NCBI GenBank assembly: GCA_041686955.1
Contig: JAWLCV010000115.1
Coordinates: forward strand, 1-8,268
Source: UBA7803 sp041686955
GTDB lineage: Bacteria > Pseudomonadota > Gammaproteobacteria > Pseudomonadales > Azotimanducaceae
DNA: 8,268 nucleotides
Reading direction: 5' to 3'
Shown here: in pieces, positions 1 through 6,361 of the stretch
Layout: every line of letters begins with the position of its first letter
Numbering within the stretch: position 1 is the first letter of the stretch
The notes under the pieces: model-generated
What the model was told of the DNA's origin: nothing
Seen by the model: only the letters and a program-made list of their open reading frames with translations
Database searches by the model: none
Program-made: the position numbers and the translations under genes

Positions 1-519
1 CTGCGGCGCGCGGCGAACCGCACCGATGGCGCCACCGTGTTCGGCTATCACGTGCAGGACCCGCGGGCGTACGGGGTGGTGGAGTTCGACGCGGAGGGCC
101 GGGCCATCGGCCTCGAGGAGAAGCCCGAACGGCCGCGCTCGAACTACGCCGTCACCGGGCTCTACTTCTACGACAACGACGTGGTGGAGATCGCCAGCGG
201 CATCGAGCCCTCGCCCCGCGGCGAGCTCGAGATCACCGACGTGAACCGGCACTACCTGCGGGCCGGCAACCTGCACGTGGAGCTGCTCGGCCGCGGCAGC
301 GCCTGGCTCGACACCGGCACCCACGAATCCCTCATGCAGGCGAGCCTGTTCGTCCAGACCATCGAATCCCGCCAGGGGCTGAAGATCGCCTGCCCCGAGG
401 AAGTGGCTTTCCGCATGGGCTACATCGACTGCGCGCAGGTCGAACGGCTCGCCCGGCCGCTGTGCAAGAGCGGCTATGGGCAGTATCTGCTGGGCCTGCT
501 GGAGGATCGGGTGTTCTGA
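1..519 (+). CDS. rmlA: Glucose-1-phosphate thymidylyltransferase RmlA, C-terminal part (5' end outside window)
   Basis: RmlA makes dTDP-glucose from glucose-1-phosphate and dTTP, the first step of cytosolic dTDP-L-rhamnose synthesis. The frame is open from base 1 and ends at TGA 517-519, giving the last 172 residues of a family usually about 290 long; the N-terminal nucleotide-binding GxGTRL region is upstream. Visible family motifs, numbered in the fragment, are GATVFGYHV (10-18), YGVVEFD (24-30), the sugar-phosphate-binding EEKP (39-42), YAVTGLYFYD (49-58), ELEITDVN (75-82) and AWLDTGTHESL (101-111), whose Asp is a metal ligand in RmlA structures. The C-terminal tail with PEEVAFRMGYID (132-143) and KSGYGQYL is also typical. 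The stop overlaps the rmlC start by one base. Identity follows from the motifs and from the three other rml genes downstream. The truncation is caused only by the window edge; no frameshift is seen. Confidence 0.97.
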   Translation: MRRAANRTDGATVFGYHVQDPRAYGVVEFDAEGRAIGLEEKPERPRSNYAVTGLYFYDNDVVEIASGIEPSPRGELEITDVNRHYLRAGNLHVELLGRGSAWLDTGTHESLMQASLFVQTIESRQGLKIACPEEVAFRMGYIDCAQVERLARPLCKSGYGQYLLGLLEDRVF

Positions 520-1070
520 TGAAGTTCATTCCCACGGACATCCCGGAGGTGGTGATCGTCGAGCCCCGGCGCTTCGGCGACCATCGCGGCTTCTTCTTCG
601 AGAGCTGGTCGCAGCGAAGCTTTGCCGAAGCCGGCATTCACGCCAACTTCGTTCAGGACAACCACAGCCGCTCCGCCCAGGGCGTGCTGCGCGGCCTGCA
701 CTATCAGATCTGGCAGCCCCAGGGGAAGCTGGTGCGGGTCACGGCGGGTGAAGTGTACGACGTGGCCGTGGACCTGCGGCGCAGCGCCCCCACCTTCGGC
801 CGCTGGGTGGGAGTGCACCTGTGCGCCGAGAGCGGGCGCATGCTCTGGGTGCCGCCGGGCTTTGCTCACGGCTTCTACGTGGTGAGCCCCGAAGGCGCCG
901 AGTTCCAGTACAAGTGCACCGACTACTACGCGCCCCAGCACGAGCGCGCGTTGGTCTGGAACGATCCGGAGCTCGCCATCGAGTGGCCGCTGGTCCAGGG
1001 CGATCCGCCCAGCCTGTCGGAGAAGGACGCTCATGGATTGCGCCTCGCGGAGGCGGAGGTCTACCCCTGA
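519..1070 (+). CDS. rmlC: dTDP-4-dehydrorhamnose 3,5-epimerase RmlC
   Basis: RmlC epimerises dTDP-4-keto-6-deoxyglucose at C3 and C5, the third step of dTDP-L-rhamnose synthesis. The protein has 183 residues, the normal family size, and forms a cupin fold that works as a dimer in the cytosol. It starts MKFIPTDIPEVVIVEP and carries FGDHRGFFFESW (19-30), QDNHSRS (46-52), RGLHYQ (58-63) with the catalytic-base His61, QGKLVRV with Lys70, Tyr131 in the QYKCTDYY segment, PPGFAHGF (112-119) and Asp170 in LSEKD. These match the His/Lys/Tyr/Asp active-site set known for RmlC. An in-frame ATG exists upstream at 462, but it would add 19 residues read from within rmlA that do not look like the family. 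The ATG at 519 overlaps the rmlA stop (TGATG) and is preferred. GGAGGA at 501-506 is a possible but distant ribosome site. Confidence 0.98.
   Translation: MKFIPTDIPEVVIVEPRRFGDHRGFFFESWSQRSFAEAGIHANFVQDNHSRSAQGVLRGLHYQIWQPQGKLVRVTAGEVYDVAVDLRRSAPTFGRWVGVHLCAESGRMLWVPPGFAHGFYVVSPEGAEFQYKCTDYYAPQHERALVWNDPELAIEWPLVQGDPPSLSEKDAHGLRLAEAEVYP
1055..1060 (+). promoter_or_regulatory. Ribosome binding site of rmlD
   Basis: A perfect GGAGGT Shine-Dalgarno core lies inside the 3' end of rmlC, 9 nt before the ATG at 1070. It is the strongest ribosome site in the window. It supports 1070 as the rmlD start over in-frame upstream ATGs within rmlC such as the one at 821. Confidence 0.8.
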
Positions 1071-1939
1071 TGGCGCTGGAGGTGCTCATCACCGGGGCGG
1101 GCGGCCAGCTCGGCTACGAGCTCCAGCGCACCGTACCGCCGGGGGTGCACGCCGTGGCCCTCGGCCGGGCTCAGCTCGACATCACCAGCGCCGAGGCGGT
1201 CGCCTGCGCCCTGGATCACTACCGGCCCCAGGTGATCATCAACGCCGCGGCCTACACCGCCGTGGACAAGGCCGAGCAGGAACGCAAGCTCGCCGCCGCC
1301 GTCAATGCCACCGGACCCCAGCGCCTCGCCCGGGCGGCCGCCGACCGAGATCTGCGGCTGATCCACGTTTCCACGGACTTCGTCTTCGACGGTGCCGCGA
1401 GCACGCCCTACCGTCCCGACGACACCCCGCGGCCGCTCGGCGTCTACGGCGCCACCAAGCTCCAAGGTGAGGAGCGGGTTCTGGCCGCCGCCGACGACCA
1501 CGCCGTGATCGTGCGCACGGGCTGGGTCTACTCGAGCCACGGCGGCAACTTCGTCAAGACCATGCTGCGGCTGATGCGTGAACGGGAGCAGCTCGGCGTG
1601 GTGGCCGATCAGGTGGGCACGCCGACCTGGGCTCGCGGCCTCGCCGAAGCGGTGTGGCAATTTGCGCTGAAACCGGACACCACCGGTATCTTCCATTGGT
1701 CCGACGCGGGGGTCGCGAGCTGGTACGACTTCGCCGTGGCCATCGAGGAGGAAGCGCGCGAGCGGGGCCTGCTCAATCAGGCGGTGGAAGTCCGGCCCAT
1801 TGCCACCTGTGAATACCCCACCCCGGCCCGGCGCCCCGCCTACAGCGTGCTGGACAAATCCGCCACCTGGAGCGCGCTGGGCCTGCGGCCCACGCACTGG
1901 CGCACCGCATTGAGATCCATGTTATGCGAAACCTGCTGA
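1070..1939 (+). CDS. rmlD: dTDP-4-dehydrorhamnose reductase RmlD
   Basis: RmlD reduces dTDP-4-keto-L-rhamnose to dTDP-L-rhamnose with NAD(P)H, the last step of the pathway. The 289-residue protein has the usual length of this extended short-chain dehydrogenase family. Seen in order: Rossmann motif GAGGQLG (9-15), QLDIT (35-39), NAAAYTAVDKAE (58-69), HVSTDFVFDG (99-108) with the active-site Ser/Thr, the catalytic pair Tyr126 and Lys130 in YGATK, RTGWVYS for the substrate pocket, and DQVGTPTWARGLAEA. The C-terminal half ends in the typical RPAYSVLDKS and GLRPTHWRTAL segments. The ATG at 1070 overlaps the rmlC TGA by one base and has a GGAGGT site 9 nt upstream. The gene ends at TGA 1937-1939, 16 nt inside rmlB, a larger overlap than at the other junctions. 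Confidence 0.98.
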   Translation: MALEVLITGAGGQLGYELQRTVPPGVHAVALGRAQLDITSAEAVACALDHYRPQVIINAAAYTAVDKAEQERKLAAAVNATGPQRLARAAADRDLRLIHVSTDFVFDGAASTPYRPDDTPRPLGVYGATKLQGEERVLAAADDHAVIVRTGWVYSSHGGNFVKTMLRLMREREQLGVVADQVGTPTWARGLAEAVWQFALKPDTTGIFHWSDAGVASWYDFAVAIEEEARERGLLNQAVEVRPIATCEYPTPARRPAYSVLDKSATWSALGLRPTHWRTALRSMLCETC

Positions 1940-3042
1940 TCACCGGCGGCGCCGGCTTCATCGGCGCCAACTTCGTGCACTACTGGCTGGCACGCCACCC
2001 CGAGCATCGGGTGGTGGTACTGGACGCGCTCACCTACGCGGGTAACCGGCAGAACCTGGCCGGCCTCGAGCACCACCCGGGCTTTCGCTTCGTGCACGGC
2101 GACATCTGCGACGGCCCGCTGGTGGAGCAGATTCTGCGCGAGGAGCACGTCGACACCATCGTGCACTTCGCGGCGGAGTCCCACGTTGACCGCTCCATCC
2201 ACGGGCCCGACGAGTTCGTGCGCACCAACGTGGTGGGCACCCATACCCTGCTGGCTGCCGCGCGCGGCGTCTGGGAAACGATGCCCGGCGGCTTCGAGGG
2301 CAAGCGTTTTCATCACGTCTCCACCGACGAGGTCTACGGCAGCCTGGAGGCCGGATCGCCCGGCTTTTCGGAAACCACGCCCTACGCCCCCAACTCCCCC
2401 TACTCGGCCAGCAAGGCGGCCAGCGATCACCTGGTGCGGGCCTATCACCACACCTACGGGCTGCCGGTGACCACCAGCAACTGCTCCAACAACTACGGGC
2501 CGTACCACTTCCCGGAAAAGCTCATCCCGCTGATGATCGTCAACGCGCTGAACGGGCAGCCACTGCCCGTGTACGGCGACGGGCAGAACGTTCGCGATTG
2601 GCTCTACGTCGAGGACCATTGCCGGGGCATCGAGCTGGTGCTCGAAGCCGGCCGCGTAGGCGAGACCTACAACATCGGCGGCAACAACGAGCGGCCGAAC
2701 GTGGAGATCGTGGAAACCCTCTGCACGCTGGTGGATCGGGCATTCGCCGACGATCCCGCCCTTGCCGCCCGGTTCCCCGAGGCCCCGGCCGCCCGAGGCC
2801 ACGCCACACGATCGCTGGTGAAGTTCGTTCCCGACCGCCCTGGGCACGACCGCCGCTACGCCATCGACGCCAGCAAGATCACCGCAGAGCTCGGCTACTC
2901 GCCGCAGACGGGCTTCGAGGCGGGCCTCGAGACGACCCTGCGCTGGTTCCTGGAGAACGAGCCGTGGTGGCGGGCCATTCTCGACGGCAGCTATCGGGAT
3001 TGGATCTCGCTGCAGTACCGGGCGGACGGCCAGCGCGCCTGA
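1924..3042 (+). CDS. rmlB: dTDP-glucose 4,6-dehydratase RmlB
   Basis: RmlB converts dTDP-glucose to dTDP-4-keto-6-deoxy-D-glucose using bound NAD+, the second pathway step. At 372 residues it falls in the normal 350-370 range. Motifs seen: NAD-binding GGAGFIG (8-14), LDALTYAGN (33-41), HFAAESHVDRSI (81-92), HVSTDEVYG (131-139) containing the catalytic Thr134-Asp135-Glu136 triad, SPYSASKA (158-165) with Tyr160 and Lys164, NCSNNYGPYHFPEKLIP (186-202), and GDGQNVRDWLYVEDHC (218-233). The Asp-Glu pair after Thr is the signature of true dehydratases within the family. The start at 1924 gives the canonical MRNLLITGGAGFIG beginning, so the 16-nt overlap with rmlD appears real. Only a weak GAG (1912-1914) precedes it, which suggests that translation is coupled to rmlD. 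Two bases separate its stop from the next gene. Confidence 0.98.
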   Translation: MRNLLITGGAGFIGANFVHYWLARHPEHRVVVLDALTYAGNRQNLAGLEHHPGFRFVHGDICDGPLVEQILREEHVDTIVHFAAESHVDRSIHGPDEFVRTNVVGTHTLLAAARGVWETMPGGFEGKRFHHVSTDEVYGSLEAGSPGFSETTPYAPNSPYSASKAASDHLVRAYHHTYGLPVTTSNCSNNYGPYHFPEKLIPLMIVNALNGQPLPVYGDGQNVRDWLYVEDHCRGIELVLEAGRVGETYNIGGNNERPNVEIVETLCTLVDRAFADDPALAARFPEAPAARGHATRSLVKFVPDRPGHDRRYAIDASKITAELGYSPQTGFEAGLETTLRWFLENEPWWRAILDGSYRDWISLQYRADGQRA

Positions 3043-3044
3043 CG

Positions 3045-5294
3045 ATGACCGGCGTGTGGTATCCGTCTGCTCCCTGGCCGTTCGCCGCCGGCGCGCGGGA
3101 TCTGCGCTGCAGCCACCAGGTGCGCTGCACCAGCAAGCGATTCCGGCAGTTCACCGCCGTGGGCGACGATCCCCAGTTCCGTCTCAAACGCCGGCTCCCG
3201 GGGGGCTGGTACATGCTGGAAGTGCTGATGAACCTGCCAGTGGCCAGCGGCTGCGGCACGCTCTACTTCGATACCGGCGACGGCGACGCGGAGGACCGGT
3301 GCTTTCGGCTGCCCCTGCGTTCGGGACGCATGGCGAAGCGGCTGATACATCTGCCCACAGCCGCCCGGGTGCGCTTCGATCCCTTCGAAGGCGCCGGCAG
3401 CTTTGCCTTGCAGCACTTTCGCCTGGTGCGCATGTCCCGCGGTGCCGCGTTCAAGCGCATCCGCCGCAAGCTCGCCGCCCAGCGCCACATGCCGGCGGGC
3501 ACGGGCCAGGCGCTAGACCCGGAGGCGCTCTGGCAGAGCTACGACCGGCTGTTCGCCGAGCTTTCCGCCAGCGATCCGTCGAGCTACGTCCGCTGGATCG
3601 AGGAACAGGAGCGCACGGCGGTTCCGACGCAAGAGCAACAGCAGGCGCTCATGGCCGGGTGGCAGTGGCATCCCACCTTCTCTGTCCTCGTGCCCACGTT
3701 CGACACCGACGAAGCCCATCTGCGCGCCTGCCTGGAGAGTGTCGCCGCCCAGAGCTACCCGCACTGGGAACTGTGCATCGCCGACGACGCTTCCTCCCTG
3801 CCTCACGTGCGGCGCCTTCTGGAAGAATTCCAGGGCCGGGATTCCCGGGTTCGCGTAGCGTTCCGTGACGGCAACGGCCACATCGCCGCGGCCAGCAACA
3901 CGGCCCTCGAGCTCGCCACCGGTGATTTCGTCGCACTGCTCGATCACGACGACGTGCTCGCACCCCATGCCCTGTTCGCATTCGCCGCCGCCCTGCAGCG
4001 AAACCCCGATGCGCAGATCGTCTACTCCGACGAGGACAAGCTCGATGCCGCAGGCCGCCGCTGCGAGCCGTTCTTCAAGCCCGACTTCTCCCCCGACCTG
4101 CTGTACTCCCAGAACTACGTGTGTCACCTGGGAGCCTACCGGCGCGCGCTGGTGGACGAAGTGGGCGGGTTTCGCCCCGGGTTCGAGGGCAGTCAGGATT
4201 ACGACCTGCTTCTGCGCTGCGTCGCTCGCCTGCCGAGCCCGACCCAGGTCGTGCACGTGCCGCAGGTGCTCTACCACTGGCGCCGGCACGAAGGCTCCAC
4301 CGCCGCCGATCACGGCCGCAAGGACTATGCCGCATGCGCCGCGCTGCGCGCGCTGGCCGAGCATTTCGACACCGCCGATTCAGGCGTCACCGTGGAAACC
4401 CTGGAACCCGGGCTCTACCGGCCCCGCTGGCCGCTGCCGGAGCCGAAACCCATGGTGAGCCTGATCGTGCCGACCCGGGACGGCGGTGAGGTGCTCGAGG
4501 CCTGTCTCGACGCCCTGCTGCGCCGTACCCACTACGATCCGCTAGAAGTTCTCGTGGTGGACAACGGCTCCACCTGCCCGCGCACCTTGGCCTGCCTGAG
4601 CAGCCTGAGGGATGATCCACGGGTACGGGTGCTGCGCTACGACCAGCCCTTCAACTTCTCGGCGATCAACAACTTCGCCGTGGAGCACGCGAACGGCACC
4701 GTGATCGGCCTGATCAACGACGACGTGGAGGCCGTGAACGATGGTTGGCTCGAGGAGATGGTCAGCCATGCCGTCCGGCCGGACATCGCCTGCGTCGGCG
4801 CCAAGCTCTACTATCCGGACGGCCGGCTGCAGCACGCCGGCGTGGTGCTCGGCATCGGCGGCGTCGCCGGCCATTCCCACAAGTATCTGCCCGGCGATTC
4901 CAGCGGCTACTTCAGCCGCCTGCGGATCGTGCACAACGTGGCCGCCGTGACCGGCGCCGCGCTGGTGGTGCGAAAGGCCGTCTATCAGCACGTGGGGGGA
5001 TTGGACGCGCAGCATCTGAAGGTGGCGTTCAACGACGTGGACTTCTGCCTGAAATGCCTGCAGGCCGGCTACCGCAACCTCTGGACGCCTTTCGCCGAGC
5101 TCGTCCACCACGAGTCCAAGACCCGCGGTGAGGACACCTCGCCGGAGAAGCGCGCGCGCTTCCAGCAGGAATGCAAGATCATGCGGCAGCGCTGGGGCGC
5201 CCTGCTCGACAACGACCCCTACTACAACCCCAACCTCAGCCTCAACCGCGAGGACTATTCGCTCTCCGCGGTCTCCCGCGTCGAGGCCGCGTGA
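3045..5294 (+). CDS. Large glycosyltransferase with two tandem GT2 (GT-A) modules and an N-terminal accessory domain
   Basis: This 749-residue protein probably adds sugars, perhaps rhamnose, to a growing cell-surface glycan on the cytoplasmic side. Residues 1-130 are an unassigned, apparently beta-rich region with GGWYMLEV and CGTLYFDTGDGD. Residues 131-210 form a basic, helical-looking linker (FKRIRRKLAAQR). GT2 module 1 (about 211-420) has SVLVPTFDT, ADDAS (246-250), the metal-binding LLDHDD (298-303), SQDYDLLLR (383-391) with a likely catalytic Asp385, and HWRRH. GT2 module 2 (about 470-695) has SLIVPTRDG, VVDNGS, INDD (557-560), GAALVVRK, FNDVDFCLK (662-670) with Asp664, and HHESKTRG. Both modules keep their key acidic residues, so both look active. 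Such double GT2 proteins are common in O-antigen and capsule loci. The exact donors and linkages cannot be read from sequence. The ATG at 3045 lies 2 nt after the rmlB stop; no clear Shine-Dalgarno is present. No transmembrane segment is visible. Confidence 0.93.
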   Translation: MTGVWYPSAPWPFAAGARDLRCSHQVRCTSKRFRQFTAVGDDPQFRLKRRLPGGWYMLEVLMNLPVASGCGTLYFDTGDGDAEDRCFRLPLRSGRMAKRLIHLPTAARVRFDPFEGAGSFALQHFRLVRMSRGAAFKRIRRKLAAQRHMPAGTGQALDPEALWQSYDRLFAELSASDPSSYVRWIEEQERTAVPTQEQQQALMAGWQWHPTFSVLVPTFDTDEAHLRACLESVAAQSYPHWELCIADDASSLPHVRRLLEEFQGRDSRVRVAFRDGNGHIAAASNTALELATGDFVALLDHDDVLAPHALFAFAAALQRNPDAQIVYSDEDKLDAAGRRCEPFFKPDFSPDLLYSQNYVCHLGAYRRALVDEVGGFRPGFEGSQDYDLLLRCVARLPSPTQVVHVPQVLYHWRRHEGSTAADHGRKDYAACAALRALAEHFDTADSGVTVETLEPGLYRPRWPLPEPKPMVSLIVPTRDGGEVLEACLDALLRRTHYDPLEVLVVDNGSTCPRTLACLSSLRDDPRVRVLRYDQPFNFSAINNFAVEHANGTVIGLINDDVEAVNDGWLEEMVSHAVRPDIACVGAKLYYPDGRLQHAGVVLGIGGVAGHSHKYLPGDSSGYFSRLRIVHNVAAVTGAALVVRKAVYQHVGGLDAQHLKVAFNDVDFCLKCLQAGYRNLWTPFAELVHHESKTRGEDTSPEKRARFQQECKIMRQRWGALLDNDPYYNPNLSLNREDYSLSAVSRVEAA
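5283..5286 (+). promoter_or_regulatory. Ribosome binding site of the GT4-like gene
   Basis: A GAGG core within the last codons of the tandem GT2 gene lies 7 nt before the ATG at 5294. Spacing and position support that ATG, which overlaps the upstream TGA by one base. Confidence 0.6.
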
Positions 5295-6361
5295 TGCCCT
5301 TCGACCGTCCGCTACGTATCGCCTTCGTCGCGTGCAATCGCAACGTTAGGCGCTTCACGGACGACGCCTCGTTCATCTATCGGTGCCAGAACCTCGCCTC
5401 GGCTCTGTGCGAACGTGGACACGTCGCGACGCTCACCCACGTCACCCGGCTGAACCCGGCGGCCGCGCTCGACGTTGCGGTGTTTCACCGCCCGCGCTAC
5501 ACGTTCGCGTTCCGCGCCATGGCAGCGCTGCTGCGGCGCCGCGGGGTTCAGCTCGTGGCCGACGTGGACGATCTGATCTTCGACGACGATCTGGCCCGCT
5601 TCAGCCCCGGGGTGGTCAACGATCTGGTGCCGCTGGCCGACACGAAGGCTTTGTACCGGTCGCACCGCCGGGCGCTGCGGATGTTCCGCACCATTACCGT
5701 CTCTACCGTGCCGCTCCGGGAAGAAGCGGAGCGCTGCTTCCCAGGGGCACGGGTTCTGCAGTTGCCGAATGCCGTGCATCACCGCTGGCGCTGCGTGCCC
5801 GAAGACGGCGGCCGCCCCCCTGGTCCCCCACGCATCACCTACTTTCCGGGCACCCGCAGCCACGACAGGGACTTCGCGACGATCACGGCTCCGCTCAACC
5901 GGGTGCTGGCACAGCATCCCGAGGTCGAGCTGCACATCACCGGGCCGCTCGAGCATCGGCTCGACGCGCGAGCGGGACAGGTGCATCACCACCCCAAGGT
6001 TCCATTCGAGGACCTGCACCCGAAAGTCCGCGCCGGCACCGTGAATCTGGCGCCCCTGGAATCGACGCCGTTCACCCGCTGCAAATCCGCACTGAAGGTC
6101 CTGGAGGCCGGCTACTGGGGCATTCCCACGCTCTGCTCGCCGCTGCCCGACGCCGAACGATTCAGGAACGCCGGCGCCATCATGGTCGACTCGCCGGAAC
6201 GGTGGTGCGCAGAGCTGGAGCGCCTGCTCGGCGACCGCGGCTACTACGACTGCGTCACCCACGACCTTCGAGCGCGGGTGCTCGAGCGCGCCGACGTCGA
6301 CCGGGTGGCGGACGAGTTCCTGCGGCTCGCCGCGTGTGAGTCCGGCGGCCGCCATGCTTGA
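5294..6361 (+). CDS. GT-B fold glycosyltransferase, GT4-like (glycosyl transferases group 1)
   Basis: This is a predicted cytoplasmic, 355-residue nucleotide-sugar transferase of the GT4/group 1 type. The N-terminal half starts with a Rossmann-like strand (LRIAFVACNRN, 7-17) and contains RCQNLASALCERGH (30-43), typical of acceptor-side domains in this class, then VFHRPRY and an acidic DVDDLIFDDD stretch (90-99). The C-terminal half has ITYFPGTRSHDRDF (181-194), VELHITGPL (211-219) and the donor-binding region TRCKSALKVLEAGYWGIPTL (261-280), with basic Lys264/Lys268 and Glu271 matching the general layout of group 1 transferases. No membrane segment or signal peptide is evident. The start overlaps the tandem GT2 stop (GTGATG), and the end overlaps the next gene by 8 nt. 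Its place between the GT2 protein and the GT29-like gene suggests it adds another residue of the same glycan. The sugar donor is unknown. Confidence 0.9.
   Translation: MPFDRPLRIAFVACNRNVRRFTDDASFIYRCQNLASALCERGHVATLTHVTRLNPAAALDVAVFHRPRYTFAFRAMAALLRRRGVQLVADVDDLIFDDDLARFSPGVVNDLVPLADTKALYRSHRRALRMFRTITVSTVPLREEAERCFPGARVLQLPNAVHHRWRCVPEDGGRPPGPPRITYFPGTRSHDRDFATITAPLNRVLAQHPEVELHITGPLEHRLDARAGQVHHHPKVPFEDLHPKVRAGTVNLAPLESTPFTRCKSALKVLEAGYWGIPTLCSPLPDAERFRNAGAIMVDSPERWCAELERLLGDRGYYDCVTHDLRARVLERADVDRVADEFLRLAACESGGRHA

Noticed and set aside
1840..2847. 335-residue open frame on the minus strand across rmlB
   Set aside because: It is antisense to an unmistakable rmlB and its translation shows no family motifs. 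Long antisense frames are expected in high-G+C genes with biased third positions.
2598..3044. Possible N-terminal extension of the tandem GT2 protein (149 more residues, in frame)
   Set aside because: The extension overlaps rmlB almost to its end and reads as low-complexity Arg/Pro-rich sequence. The ATG at 3045, 2 nt after the rmlB stop, fits the operon spacing.
6336..6353. GTG start for the GT29-like protein
   Set aside because: It adds only six residues and has no ribosome site upstream. The ATG at 6354 is preferred, although the GTG cannot be fully excluded.
5312..6355. 347-residue open frame on the minus strand across the GT4-like gene
   Set aside because: Antisense shadow of a supported gene; composition is His/Gly/Val-rich with no recognisable domain. 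The same applies to the minus-strand frames at 1061-1897, 3513-4364, 6498-7325 and 7205-8008.
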